DNA of 64,000 nucleotides from Streptomyces sp. AC550_RSS872 (GCF_019049285.1 NZ_JAGMUL010000015.1:62001-126000), one strand, 5' to 3'. Counted from the stretch's first letter, positions 36,835 through 46,189 are shown. Numbers and translations: made by a program. The notes: generated by a model not told the origin, from the sequence alone.

Positions 36835-37245
36835 ATGGACGATTCGTCGCTTCAGACGCAGGGGCCGCTGGAGTCGCTCGGCGCGGGCAAGTACCTGCTC
36901 ATCACCAGCTACCGCAAGAACGGCACCGGCGTCGCCACCCCGGTCTGGGTGGTCCGCGACGGCGACGCGCTGGGCGTGTGGACGGTCGCCGACTCGTGGA
37001 AGGTCAAGCGCATCCGCGCCCGCGGCGACGTCCTCGTCGGCCCCTGCGACCTGCGCGGCAGGCCGACCGGCGACCAGATCCCGGCCACCGCCGAGATCTG
37101 CGACCCGCCGACCAGCGCCCGCTACCGCCGGCTCATCGCCCGCAAGTACGGCCTCACCGGCCGCCTCACCCTCCTCGGCAGCCGACTTCGCCGGGGCGCG
37201 AACGGCACGGTCGGCATCCGCGTGACGCTCACCCCGGCCGGCTGA
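36835..37245 (+). CDS. PPOX-class F420/flavin-dependent oxidoreductase
   Basis: The 136-residue protein has the small split-barrel fold of the PPOX/flavin-binding family: SLGAGKYLLITSYRKNGTGV, ATPVWVVRDGDALGVWT, and VKRIRARGDVLVGPCDLRG. The deazaflavin-type VKRIRARGDVLVG pattern is common in actinobacterial F420 enzymes. It may act on a small substrate or bind a cofactor as a dimer. It lies downstream of the MalY-like gene; a functional tie is not proven. Confidence 0.83.
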   Translation: MDDSSLQTQGPLESLGAGKYLLITSYRKNGTGVATPVWVVRDGDALGVWTVADSWKVKRIRARGDVLVGPCDLRGRPTGDQIPATAEICDPPTSARYRRLIARKYGLTGRLTLLGSRLRRGANGTVGIRVTLTPAG

Positions 37246-37248
37246 CCT

Positions 37249-37440
37249 TCACCTCGCCGCGTAGGTGGTGTTCGGCCGGGGCGACCGGGTCGTTCCGGCG
37301 CCCAGGAAGCAGCCGACGTGGTGCGACTGGACGTATCCCTTGAGGGCCATGGCGTTCCGGTATGCGGGGGTGTGTGCCGGCGTGTACAGCCACGGCACCG
37401 CCTCCGGGAGGGTTCCCGACCGGGTCGGGTGAGCATGGGC
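37249..37440 (-). pseudogene. remnant of an unrecognised protein C-terminus
   Basis: In the minus strand one frame reads LPEAVPWLYTPAHTPAYRNA, continues MALKGYVQSHHVGCFLGAGT and ends at a TGA at 37249-37251. Third positions are almost all G or C, so it was coding. No start with a ribosome site is seen before homology would need one, and it ends about 75 bases from the kinase start on the other strand. I do not recognise the family. It may be a relic or part of a short gene. Confidence 0.35.
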
Positions 37441-37513
37441 GGCGGGGGTGCCCCGCCTACGGCGCGCTCCCTGCGTCGTGGACGCTCAATGCGCACGGAA
37501 GGGGCGAGAGCTG

Positions 37514-39337
37514 GTGGCTGGGGAGCGGATCATCGCCGGGCGGTACCTGCTGCGGCAGCGGCTGGGCTCCGGGGGCGGCGGCAGCGTCTGGCTGGCCGAG
37601 GACGACAAGCTCCGGGCCCAGGTCGCCGTCAAGGAGATCGACGTACCCGACGAGCCGGACGGAAGACTCGGCGACGCCGCCGACCGGGGGCGCAACGAGG
37701 CGCTGAAGGCGGCGCAGCTGCGCGAGCACCCGAACGTGATCACGGTGTACGACGTCGTGGAGGACGACGACCGCCCGTGGATCGTCATGGAGTATCTGCC
37801 GGGCACCCGCGACCTGCACGCCGCGATCAAGGAGCGCGGTCCGCTGTCGAGCGAGGAGACGGCCCGCATCGGAGCGGCCGCCCTCGACGGACTCCGGGCC
37901 GGGCACCGGCTCGGTATCGTCCACCGCGATGTGAAGCCCTCCAACATCCTGCTGGCGCCCGACCATTCGGGCACCGCGGACGGCCGGGTCCTGATCACGG
38001 ACTACGGCATCTCGCTGCGGGCCCGTGAGACCCGGATCACCCAGAGCGGCATGGTCGTCGGCACCCCGGGCTATGTGGCACCGGAGCGACTGTCCGGTGG
38101 CGAGGCGACCGCCGCCTCCGACCTGTTCTCGCTCGGTGCCACCCTCTACCTCGCCGTCGAGGGCACCGCCCCCTTCGAACGGGACACGCTCGACGCCAGC
38201 CTCCTGGCGGCGCTGAACACGGAACCCTCCGTACCGGAACGGGCGAGCGCCCCGCTGACCCGCGCCATCATGGGACTGCTGGCGAAGGATCCGCTCAAGC
38301 GGATGCAGGCGGACCGAGCGGCCGAACTGCTCGCCGAGGCCGCGACGGACACCACATATGACGTTCCGTCCGCTCCCTCCACCCCGCCCCGGGACGGCGG
38401 CCCCACCTCCACCCACCGCACCCCGCTCGGCGCCCCCGCCATGCAGGTCCGCCGGCTGCCCGTGCTGCTGACGCTCGCCGCCGTGCTCGTGGCGGGCGGC
38501 GGATTCGGGCTGGGCGCCCTCACCTTCGGCGGCGCGGACGACGGGACGCGGAGCCCCGAGGTCAGGGCGAAGCCCGTGGCCACGCCTTCCGCGCTCCCGT
38601 CCCCGACCGTGACCCGCGGCGCGTACCCGTACGGCAGGCAGGTGGGCCTGCGCGACGGCCTCGGCGCGGGCCAGTGCGTCGACGCGGACTGGAAGGGCGA
38701 GGACTTCGAGGGGCGGCCCGGCCTGAAGCTCGTCGACTGCCGCGACGACGACCCCCGGGGGCAGGTCATCGCGACCGTGGCTGCCGCGGGGGACACACCG
38801 GCGACCGACGCGGAGGCCGTACGGGCCGAGTGCACCCGGCGCACCGCCGCACTGCGGGCGACCATGCCCGACCCCGTGCTGTACGTCCTGACCCCCGAGC
38901 CCGGCCAGAGCGAGCCGCCCGCCTCGGCCTGTCTGCTCTTCCTGAAGCACGCCACCCTCGGCGGCCCCCTCGGCGACTTCCGCAGATACGGCGACGAGGT
39001 GTACATCACCCAGCTCGGCCCCGGTGACTGCATCAACTCCGAGGAGGACGAGGACGGTTCGACCACGGAGACGCTGGTGTCCTGCGACGAGCCGCACGAC
39101 GAGCAGGTCGCCGGCTGGACGTGGGCCTCGGGCGAGGGCTCCTCGGACAGCGTCGACACCGGAGGGCTCTGCGAGGAGAAGTACGGCGTCGACTGGGCTC
39201 GTGGCAAGGGGCACGAGATGTGGGGCTGGTCCTCCACCGACGAGGAGTGGGACGCCGGCTTCCGCCACGTGATGTGCAGCGTGGCCCGCGAGGACGGCAA
39301 GAAGCTGCCGGCGGGAGGAATGAAGCCGGCCTACTGA
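37514..39337 (+). CDS. transmembrane Ser/Thr protein kinase (PknB-like)
   Basis: The 607-residue protein has a kinase domain at residues ~10-270 with the P-loop GSGGGGSV, catalytic Lys in VAVKEID, HRDVKPSNILL, DYG in place of DFG (ITDYGISLRA) and APERLSGG. A proline/threonine linker and one membrane helix (LLTLAAVLVAGGGFGLGAL, residues ~315-335) follow. The outer part holds several Cys residues, no PASTA repeat and the pattern of an unknown sensor domain. The start is a GTG with GGGGCGAGAG before it. It precedes an FHA-domain gene, a likely phospho-threonine reader of the kinase's products. Confidence 0.87.
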   Translation: MAGERIIAGRYLLRQRLGSGGGGSVWLAEDDKLRAQVAVKEIDVPDEPDGRLGDAADRGRNEALKAAQLREHPNVITVYDVVEDDDRPWIVMEYLPGTRDLHAAIKERGPLSSEETARIGAAALDGLRAGHRLGIVHRDVKPSNILLAPDHSGTADGRVLITDYGISLRARETRITQSGMVVGTPGYVAPERLSGGEATAASDLFSLGATLYLAVEGTAPFERDTLDASLLAALNTEPSVPERASAPLTRAIMGLLAKDPLKRMQADRAAELLAEAATDTTYDVPSAPSTPPRDGGPTSTHRTPLGAPAMQVRRLPVLLTLAAVLVAGGGFGLGALTFGGADDGTRSPEVRAKPVATPSALPSPTVTRGAYPYGRQVGLRDGLGAGQCVDADWKGEDFEGRPGLKLVDCRDDDPRGQVIATVAAAGDTPATDAEAVRAECTRRTAALRATMPDPVLYVLTPEPGQSEPPASACLLFLKHATLGGPLGDFRRYGDEVYITQLGPGDCINSEEDEDGSTTETLVSCDEPHDEQVAGWTWASGEGSSDSVDTGGLCEEKYGVDWARGKGHEMWGWSSTDEEWDAGFRHVMCSVAREDGKKLPAGGMKPAY

Positions 39338-39490
39338 CGGCAGGTTTCCGGTGGGGAGGGGTCCCGCGGCGGGTGCGGGATCCTGCTGAGCGCGGCAGCG
39401 CGAGCCGGGGCGCCCGCGCACCATCGGGCCGGGACCCCGCCCACCCGCCACCGCGCCGAGATCGCCATGAACCACCGAGGGAGACCAGCG

Positions 39491-40285
39491 ATGCCTCTGT
39501 CCGCCAGCCTCGCGCGCGGTGTCACGCCCACGACACCCGGCACCCTGCACGCCCGCACGGTGACAGGCGATCTCACGGCCCCGCCGAGGCCGGGCCTGAC
39601 GGTGCGCTTCGGGCGGGGCGACCGGCCGGACGTGGACCTGGGGGTCGGCGTGGACGATCTGCGGGTGAGCCGACGGCACGGCGAACTGACGTACCAGCAG
39701 GGGCAGTGGTGGCTGCGCAACACCGGACAGCAGCTCGTCCGCCTGCCGCGCGGACGGATGATGCACACGGCGACCGAGCCGATGCCGCTCGCCACCGGCT
39801 ACACCCCGTTGTTCGTGAAGGGTTCCGGCTACCGGGAACACCTGGTCGAGTTGTACGTGGCCGGTCCTGACGATCAGGGCCCGGTCGCCCGGCGCAGGGC
39901 GGAGACGGTCCGGCCGCAAATGTGGCCGCTCGACGACGACGAACGGCTGCTGCTGGTCGTCCTGGGCCAGCGCTATCTGCTGTACGAGGAGGACCCGCGC
40001 CCTCTGAGCTACGCCATGGCCGCCCGGCAGCTCGCCCATCTGCGGCCCGACGCGGGATGGAACGAGCGCAGGATCGAGTACCGCATCGAGGACGTCCGTC
40101 GTCGGCTGGACCGCACCGGCTTCCGCTACCCCCTGCTGCACGACAAGTCGCAGGGCCGCCCCGGCGACAACCGTCTGCTGCACAACCTGCTGCGGGGCCT
40201 GGTGGAGTCCACGACGCTCGTTCCGCCGGACCTGGACCTGATGGAGGACGACGACACGACCTCACCGGACCACGAGTCGCACTGA
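39491..40285 (+). CDS. FHA-domain protein with C-terminal helical domain
   Basis: The 264-residue protein has an FHA fold at residues ~25-110 with FGRGDRPDVDLGVGVDDLRV, the phospho-threonine-binding SRRHGEL, and WWLRNTGQQLVRL. After a linker there is a helical domain (LSYAMAARQLAHLRPDAGWN, RIEYRIEDVRRRLDRTG) like a winged-helix. The ATG at 39491 was chosen because GAGGGAG lies 9 bases upstream; a second ATG 24 bases earlier is less likely. It may read phosphorylated residues made by the kinase gene upstream, 153 bp away. Confidence 0.85.
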   Translation: MPLSASLARGVTPTTPGTLHARTVTGDLTAPPRPGLTVRFGRGDRPDVDLGVGVDDLRVSRRHGELTYQQGQWWLRNTGQQLVRLPRGRMMHTATEPMPLATGYTPLFVKGSGYREHLVELYVAGPDDQGPVARRRAETVRPQMWPLDDDERLLLVVLGQRYLLYEEDPRPLSYAMAARQLAHLRPDAGWNERRIEYRIEDVRRRLDRTGFRYPLLHDKSQGRPGDNRLLHNLLRGLVESTTLVPPDLDLMEDDDTTSPDHESH

Positions 40286-40322
40286 CGCGACCGACCGACC
40301 GACCGGCTGCGTGCGCGAACGT

Positions 40323-40359
40323 GCCTCGCGGGCGGGCATCCGGCACCCGCCCGCGAGGC
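40323..40359. terminator. bidirectional hairpin terminator
   Basis: A perfect 14-bp stem (GCCTCGCGGGCGGG / CCCGCCCGCGAGGC) with a 9-base loop lies between the FHA gene and the stop of the convergent hydrolase gene. It likely ends both. Confidence 0.9.
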
Positions 40360-40364
40360 GTGTC

Positions 40365-43133
40365 TCACGACGCGTCGACCACTGTGCCCGTCACCACCGG
40401 CGCACCGGGCACCGGCTCACCGGAGTCGTCGGTCAACCGCAACCGCACCGACTCGGCCGGCTCGGTCACCGCGTCCTTGAGCGTCGGCACGGTCACCTCC
40501 GCACTCGTCTCGCCCGCGGGGACGGACACCCACAGGGACAGCCCCTCCACCTCGGACAGCGGTCGTTCCGGATCCGGCGAGGCGCCGGAGGAATCCTGGA
40601 GCCAGGCGGGGTCGACGTCCTTGCTGGACAGCTCCCGACCGTCCGTGACCGGAACCACGGCGAGCATGGCGCCCACTTCGACATCGGCCGCGGCGGACAG
40701 GGCCACCCGCCACTTCAGCGGTTTCCCCTCGGTGACCCGGTCCGCGACCGGGGCCACGGCGAGTGTGGGGACCGGGTCGTCGTTCTCCGCGGTCACCCCG
40801 CCGAGGTGCGAGCCGACCACGCTGGTGCGGACCGCCTTCACGAAGACGTCGTGCGCGAGGTCGTCGCCGTAGCGGGTGTTGCCCTGGACCTTCACCGGTA
40901 CGTCGATGCCGTGAGCACCGGGCCGCACCGTGACCAGCCGGTCCGTGACCTTGTCCGTGACCGGGTCGGTGACGAACAGCCGTACCTGTCCGGCGCCCCG
41001 CCCCGACACCTGGACCGGCACCCGGTACGTCCGCTCGCCCGAGTCCCCTTCCTCGACGCTCAGCCGGCCCACGTCGACGCGGGCCAGCGGAGCTTCCCGC
41101 ACCGCCGGTGTGCCCGGCCGCCAGGCCCAGGCGTCCATCAGCCAGGCCCGTCCGGACCCGGTGCGCGGCGTCAACTCCAGTGACTCGACGTGCCGCAGGT
41201 CGAGCGCGGCCGCGTCGTCGGCGCCGATCGGCACCCGCACCTCACGCGCCCAGTACGACGCGGTCCGGTTCGATCCCGGCAGCCCGTCGACCGTGACGCG
41301 GCCGAGCGTCCGGTGCCGTCCGGCGGTGTCGGTGACGGAGACGTCCAGCCGTGTTCCGGCGCTGTTCGGAGGCACGATGACGCGCAGCGCCAACGCCTTG
41401 GCACCGGTCAGGGACAGCGGCAGGCCGGGACGGACCCGTACCGGAGAGCCCGCCGCGGACCAGCGCATGGCGACCGCGCGGCGCCCGGGCTCGCGGTCGG
41501 TCGCCCAGCGCGCGAAGTGCGGTGACGTACCGGCAGTCTCCGACGCGAGACAGGCGACGGCCGAAGACGGATGCACCGCCGAGCACAGCCGTCCTCCGCT
41601 CACGGTGACCTTGCCGTCCGGCAGGAAACCGGCCCCGCGCCGCGCGCCCACCGCATGGGTGAGGACACGCGCGGGATCGGCCGAGGGCGCGCGCCGGCCC
41701 GAGCCGTCGAGCAGCGGGCGGACCCGGTCGTCCCCGGCGACGAACAGCCGTGCCGCCGCCGCGATGTAGGTCGCCCCCGCCCGGTGCTGCTGGTCGGCGG
41801 TCAGCCGGGTTCGGGTGCCGGGGGAGCAGACCGGGTCGGGCTCCTCCTCGTCGTGCCAGAAGTCGTCGTCGGCGGGCGCCACGGCCTGCCCCGGTGTCCA
41901 CTCGCTGTTGAAGTAGTTGTGGTTGGCGCCCACCATGTACACGGCGCTGTGCAGCGCGGCACCACGGCTGACCTGCCGGGTGCCGTCGACGAACACCTCG
42001 CCCTGGAGGTCGGAGACGTCGCCGTCACAGCCCGGCAGGATCGTCATCGACGGCACGTCCGGCACCGGGTTCTGGCCGAAGATCGTGGGGCCGATGAGCA
42101 CGGTGCCGCGAATGTGCCAGCGCACCGGGCCGCGATACCCGTCCTGCGGCGCGGGCGGCGGATAGAGGCTGTCCATCGCCGCCCGGTTGACGCCCTCGCC
42201 GCCCCGCGAGTGCCCGACCAGCAGCACCCGGGACAGATCGGCCCGGGGCGCCTTCCGTACGGCCACCGGTGCCGTGCTCGGATGAGCGGACCAGCCGGCC
42301 CAACGGGCGAGGTGCTGCCGTACGAGCGAGGAACGCGCCTGCGCGCCGCCGTCCTCGGCGCTCCAGTCCTGGCCGTTGATGCCGTTGGCGGAGATCGACA
42401 CCGTCACATAGCCCTGCGAGGCCAACAGCCGCTGGTCGCGCAGATAGCCCCGATGGCTCGGTATGGGCCTGGTGCCGGCGGCGCAGGGCCAATCGCCGCC
42501 GATCTCGCCCTGCGGGGTGTAGCAGGTGGCATGGCGTCCGTGGAGGAACAGCGCGAGCGGACGGCGGCCCTGAGCACCCCGGGGTGCCACCACCACGGCC
42601 TTCATCTCCACGGGCTGGGCGAATCCGGGCAGTCGTACCGGGTCGAGGCCGTACTCGCCCGTGACGGTCCGGTACGCGCCCGGTCTGCCGGGGTCGACCT
42701 GGTTCGCCGGCAGCAGCCGCGGGACGGTCACCGCCGAACGCGAGCCGCCTGACGTCGACTCGGGCGCGTCCAACCGGCGCCCCGCCGCCCGTACTTGCAG
42801 ATCCTGCGGGGAGTCCAGCGGGACACCGTCGAGACCGAGCCGGAACGTCCGCCCGTCCTTCGCCGGTGCCGGACGGCCGAGCAGCCGGTCGCCGGCGTAG
42901 AACTCGACCCGGGCGTCCCCCATCGGGACCCTTTCGCCGGACCGCCACACCAGCTTCCGCGCGGCCCCCTCGCCGGTGATGCTCCAGTCCGCCGGCAGAC
43001 CGTCACCGTCGACGGCCGCCTTCGCCAACGGCCGTATGCCGGACGCCTGCTGAGCCTGAGCCCATCCTGGCGACGCCCCCACCACCGTGAGCGCCGCCAG
43101 GACGGTGACACCTATTCGCCGGGCACGGATCAC
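40365..43133 (-). CDS. large secreted alpha/beta hydrolase with C-terminal Calx-beta-like domain
   Basis: The 922-residue protein begins with a Sec signal ending AQA. An alpha/beta-hydrolase domain spans residues ~170-500: PLALFLHGRHATCY (oxyanion region), the nucleophile elbow VGHSRGGEG, and a late His in GANHNYFNSE. The central part (~510-700) resembles a beta-sandwich. The C-terminal 200 residues have a Calx-beta-type pattern (SVEEGDSGERTYRVPVQVSG, TEPAESVRLRLTDDSGE). It is probably an extracellular esterase or lipase with carbohydrate or calcium-binding modules. It is not a cutinase by length. The ATG is at 43133. Confidence 0.82.
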   Translation of the reverse strand: MIRARRIGVTVLAALTVVGASPGWAQAQQASGIRPLAKAAVDGDGLPADWSITGEGAARKLVWRSGERVPMGDARVEFYAGDRLLGRPAPAKDGRTFRLGLDGVPLDSPQDLQVRAAGRRLDAPESTSGGSRSAVTVPRLLPANQVDPGRPGAYRTVTGEYGLDPVRLPGFAQPVEMKAVVVAPRGAQGRRPLALFLHGRHATCYTPQGEIGGDWPCAAGTRPIPSHRGYLRDQRLLASQGYVTVSISANGINGQDWSAEDGGAQARSSLVRQHLARWAGWSAHPSTAPVAVRKAPRADLSRVLLVGHSRGGEGVNRAAMDSLYPPPAPQDGYRGPVRWHIRGTVLIGPTIFGQNPVPDVPSMTILPGCDGDVSDLQGEVFVDGTRQVSRGAALHSAVYMVGANHNYFNSEWTPGQAVAPADDDFWHDEEEPDPVCSPGTRTRLTADQQHRAGATYIAAAARLFVAGDDRVRPLLDGSGRRAPSADPARVLTHAVGARRGAGFLPDGKVTVSGGRLCSAVHPSSAVACLASETAGTSPHFARWATDREPGRRAVAMRWSAAGSPVRVRPGLPLSLTGAKALALRVIVPPNSAGTRLDVSVTDTAGRHRTLGRVTVDGLPGSNRTASYWAREVRVPIGADDAAALDLRHVESLELTPRTGSGRAWLMDAWAWRPGTPAVREAPLARVDVGRLSVEEGDSGERTYRVPVQVSGRGAGQVRLFVTDPVTDKVTDRLVTVRPGAHGIDVPVKVQGNTRYGDDLAHDVFVKAVRTSVVGSHLGGVTAENDDPVPTLAVAPVADRVTEGKPLKWRVALSAAADVEVGAMLAVVPVTDGRELSSKDVDPAWLQDSSGASPDPERPLSEVEGLSLWVSVPAGETSAEVTVPTLKDAVTEPAESVRLRLTDDSGEPVPGAPVVTGTVVDAS

Positions 43134-43289
43134 GTGCCCCTCCCTTCCGTTCGCACCGGGACGGCCCCGGCCCCCTCACTCGGGGAGGACGGAAGGCGGG
43201 ACGTGTGCGTTGCCTGTGCGGGGAGGGAAGAACGAGGACCGTCCAGGCGCGCAGGACTGGGCGGGCGTACGACGGGAAAGGCCACCCCA

Positions 43290-44672
43290 ATGAGCCGAAC
43301 TCCCGAGCGCCGGGCCGCCGTTGTCGGCACCGGCCACCGCGCCCAGACCTTCACCCGGGCCCTCGCCGAACGCCCCGACCACCGCCTGGCCGCCCTCTGC
43401 GACCCCAGCCCCACCCGCATGGCCTTCCACAACCGGCTGCTGGCCGACCTCGGCGAACCCACCGCCACCCAGTGGGAGCCGGACCGCTTCAGCGAGATGC
43501 TCGCCAAGGAGGACATCGACGAGGTGGTCGTCACCACCGTCGACGCCGAGCACGACCGTTACATCGTCCCCGCCCTCGAGGCGGGCTGCCGGGTGATCAC
43601 GGAGAAGCCGATGACCGTCGACGCGGACCGCTGCGCCCGCATCCTCGACACGGTCCGCGACACCGGGAACTCCCTCACCGTCGCCTTCAACTACCGCTTC
43701 AACCCCGTGCACGAGAAGGTCCGCGCGCTGCTCGCCGACGGCGCGGTCGGCGAGATCCTCTCCGTCCACTTCGAGTGGCTGCTCGACGTACGCCACGGTG
43801 CCGACTACTTCCGCCGCTGGCACCGGGAGAGGGACCGCAGCGGCGGCCTGATGGTGCACAAGTCGGGCCACCACTTCGACCTGGTCAACTGGTGGCTCGC
43901 CGACGAGCCGAGAGACGTCTTCGGCTACGGACGGCTCGGCTTCTACGGCCGTGAGGCGGGCGAACGCCACGGTCTGCGCCGGGACTACGACCGCGCCCAC
44001 GGCGCCGACCGCGCCGCCGACGACCCCTTCGCCCTGGACCTGGCCGCCGACGCCACCCTGCGCGCCCTCTACTTCGACGCCGAGCCGGACAACGGGTACA
44101 TCCGCGACCGCAACGTCTTCGACGGGCCCGTCACCATCGAGGACGACATGGCCGTCCTCGTGCGCTACGCGCGGGGCACGACGATGACGTACCACCTCAC
44201 CGCGTACTCACCGTGGGAGGGCTACCGGGTCATGTTCAACGGCAGCGGGGGGCGCCTGGAACTCGAGGTCGAGGAGAGCCGCTGGCAGCCGCCCAGGGTC
44301 CGGATCGCCTCGAACAGCGGGGCGCTGCACGGTGACACGGCAGCGGAACACGCGGGCGGCGCACGGCTCACGCTGCGCGCCCTGTGGCGGCCTCCCGTGG
44401 ACATTCCGCTCGTGACCGCCCACGAGGCCCACGGCGGGGGAGACCTGCGCATGCTCGACGCCCTCTTCGGCCCCGTCGATCCCGCGCGGCCGGCCGACAC
44501 GGGGACGGCGGGCCGGAAGGCGGCCTGCACGGCGGCGCATCCCACGGCCACCGAACGCGACGGCGCGCTTGCCCTGGCGGTCGGGCTCGCCGCCAACCGG
44601 TGCTTCGAGACGGGGCGGCCCGTCGGTGTACGGGAACTGATCCCCGGGATTCCTCAGGTCCAGGCGCGGTAG
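43290..44672 (+). CDS. Gfo/Idh/MocA family NAD-dependent dehydrogenase
   Basis: The 460-residue protein has a Rossmann N-terminus (AAVVGTGHRAQTFTRAL), the family signature CRVITEKPMTVDADRC with the EKP lysine, and FNYRFNPVHEKVRALL with the later KSGHHFDLVNWWL. The long C-terminal part extends well past the usual 340-380 residues. The start at 43290 follows GGGAAAGG by 8 bases. Unlike the gene at 27890, EKP is intact here, so normal sugar oxidation chemistry is expected. It has no transporter neighbour. Its stop overlaps the convergent gene by 19 bp. Confidence 0.87.
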   Translation: MSRTPERRAAVVGTGHRAQTFTRALAERPDHRLAALCDPSPTRMAFHNRLLADLGEPTATQWEPDRFSEMLAKEDIDEVVVTTVDAEHDRYIVPALEAGCRVITEKPMTVDADRCARILDTVRDTGNSLTVAFNYRFNPVHEKVRALLADGAVGEILSVHFEWLLDVRHGADYFRRWHRERDRSGGLMVHKSGHHFDLVNWWLADEPRDVFGYGRLGFYGREAGERHGLRRDYDRAHGADRAADDPFALDLAADATLRALYFDAEPDNGYIRDRNVFDGPVTIEDDMAVLVRYARGTTMTYHLTAYSPWEGYRVMFNGSGGRLELEVEESRWQPPRVRIASNSGALHGDTAAEHAGGARLTLRALWRPPVDIPLVTAHEAHGGGDLRMLDALFGPVDPARPADTGTAGRKAACTAAHPTATERDGALALAVGLAANRCFETGRPVGVRELIPGIPQVQAR

Positions 44673-45076
44673 GGCTCGTCGACCAGCTGGAACACCGGCT
44701 CGCCGCGGACCGGGTCCTTGGCCGTGGACAGCCGGACCCGGTCCCCGCTGTGGATGCCGATGGGCGGGCCCATGACCCGGCCGCGCACGACGAACCCCTC
44801 GGCCATCTCGATGAGGGACACATTGCGCGCGGCGGGGGTGTTGCGGTGCACGATCGTGGAGTGCCGGACGGTCCCCACACCCTCGCTGCGCTCCGTCCGC
44901 AGATCACTGCCCTGACAGACCGGACACAGCAGCCGGTGGTACATGGCGGTGCCGCACCAGGTGCAGCGCTGGAAATGGATGGCCTCGCGGTCGGCGGCCG
45001 TGGATGCCGCGGGGTCGAGGACGCCGACCGCGGAACCGGCGGTCTGACGAGCAACGCTTCCTGAGTGGTGGTACAC
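44654..45076 (-). CDS. DUF35-type OB-fold protein with zinc ribbon
   Basis: The 140-residue protein has a zinc ribbon (RCTWCGTAMYHRLLCPVCQG, four Cys) followed by an OB-fold part (GTVRHSTIVHRN, ARNVSLIEMAEGFVVRGRVM, IGIHSGDRVRLS). Such proteins usually sit beside thiolase-like genes and carry acyl-CoA-linked chemistry; no thiolase is near. The GTG at 45076 was chosen for a GGGAG about 9 bases upstream. An operator cluster at 45177-45212 lies in front, and the TetR gene precedes it in the same direction, so it is the likely target. Confidence 0.83.
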   Translation of the reverse strand: MYHHSGSVARQTAGSAVGVLDPAASTAADREAIHFQRCTWCGTAMYHRLLCPVCQGSDLRTERSEGVGTVRHSTIVHRNTPAARNVSLIEMAEGFVVRGRVMGPPIGIHSGDRVRLSTAKDPVRGEPVFQLVDEPYRAWT

Positions 45077-45176
45077 GCTGGTCAACTCCCTGCACTGGGC
45101 CGGAATCCCCCGTGCGCGGGTCACCCGTGCACGGACGTGCCCGGTTCACCGTGCCACCGTGCACGGCCTCAGCGTA

Positions 45177-45212
45177 TGGCACTCAGTGCCACTCGTAAAG
45201 GTACTGCGTACC
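45177..45212. promoter_or_regulatory. TetR-type operator pair before the OB-fold gene
   Basis: TGGCACTCAGTGCCA (45177-45191) is a near-perfect palindrome, and GGTACTGCGTACC (45200-45212) is a second one 23 bases away. The same pair type recurs upstream of the TetR gene at 46054-46090. Repetition at two promoters strongly supports a shared regulator. Confidence 0.8.
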
Positions 45213-45254
45213 CTGAATATGCAGGGGGAGGGCGAGGTGTGCCCTGCGTGTCGC

Positions 45255-46022
45255 TCAGTCGCGTCCGAGTGTCGTCTCGATCTCCTGCACGACCCGCCAC
45301 AGCGGTGCGCCGCGCCGGGACACCACGACCACCACGTCCTCGCCCGGCTCCTCGGCAGGTTCGTCTGCGGGACGTGGGGGAGAGGTGACGCCGAAGGCGG
45401 ACTGCACATACCCGAGGGCGTGGTCCACCTCGGCGCTCGCATCGCCCTGGCCGTCCGAGCGCAGCCAGGAGCGCAGCGCGTTGTTGTGCGCCGCGACCAC
45501 GGCGGCGGCGATCACATCGGCCTGGAGGGTCCCGTCGCGCCGGCCGCTGAAGCGCCGGCGCAGATACTCGGCAAGGGCGCGCTCGTACCGCCACACGACC
45601 GACAGTTCGTAGGCGCGCAGTCCCGGCACCTGCTTGGTGAGGCGGTAGCGCTGCACCGAGAAGGTCGGGTTCTCCGCGTACATCCGCAGCACCAGCCGGG
45701 CCGCGTCGCACACCCGCCGCACCGGCTCGTGCTCCTGCTTCTGCTCCTGTTCCTCGCCGCTCGCGGCGAGGAACGCCGTCATGTCGGCCAGGCACCGCTC
45801 GTGGTCCGGGAAGACCACGTCCTCCTTGGAAGGGAAGTAACGAAAGAACGACCGCCGCCCGACGCCGGCGAGAGTCACGATGTCGTCGACCGTCGTCTGC
45901 TCGTAGCCCCGCTCCAGGAACAGCTGGAAGGCCGCGGCGACCAGCGCCTCCCGCATCGGGGGCTTCGCCGCCCCGGCCTCCGCTTTCTCACCGCGACCCG
46001 GCGTCGCACTGCTGGAGCTCAT
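45255..46022 (-). CDS. TetR-family transcriptional regulator
   Basis: The 255-residue protein has an N-terminal TetR helix-turn-helix: ALVAAAFQLFLERGYEQTTV, DDIVTLAGVGRRSFFRYFPS, KEDVVF. A large helical ligand domain follows, with a Glu-rich insert (EEQEQKQEHEP) at about residue 95. The ATG at 46022 precedes a region with operator repeats at 46054-46090, so it is probably autoregulated. It lies in the same direction as the OB-fold gene 178 bp downstream, whose promoter carries matching operators. The ligand is unknown; acyl-CoA is plausible from the target gene. Confidence 0.87.
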   Translation of the reverse strand: MSSSSATPGRGEKAEAGAAKPPMREALVAAAFQLFLERGYEQTTVDDIVTLAGVGRRSFFRYFPSKEDVVFPDHERCLADMTAFLAASGEEQEQKQEHEPVRRVCDAARLVLRMYAENPTFSVQRYRLTKQVPGLRAYELSVVWRYERALAEYLRRRFSGRRDGTLQADVIAAAVVAAHNNALRSWLRSDGQGDASAEVDHALGYVQSAFGVTSPPRPADEPAEEPGEDVVVVVSRRGAPLWRVVQEIETTLGRD

Positions 46023-46053
46023 GAACGGGAACGTAGCACCAGAGCGAGGGACG

Positions 46054-46090
46054 TGGCACTCAGTGCGCCGCTCGCAGGGTACTGAGTGCT
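46054..46090. promoter_or_regulatory. TetR-type operator pair before the regulator gene
   Basis: TGGCACTCAGTGC (46054-46066) and GGTACTGAGTGCT (46078-46090) resemble the two sites at 45177 and 45200. They lie 32-68 bases upstream of the regulator start on the minus strand, within the expected promoter. Confidence 0.78.
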
Positions 46091-46189
46091 GTGCGGTAGG
46101 CCGAGGTGACGGTCTCGGCCTGTCGGGCATTTGTTCGATGAGCGGCGGTCCGCATACGATCGGCTGCCCCCGCAGCCGAGGAGCCTCGC

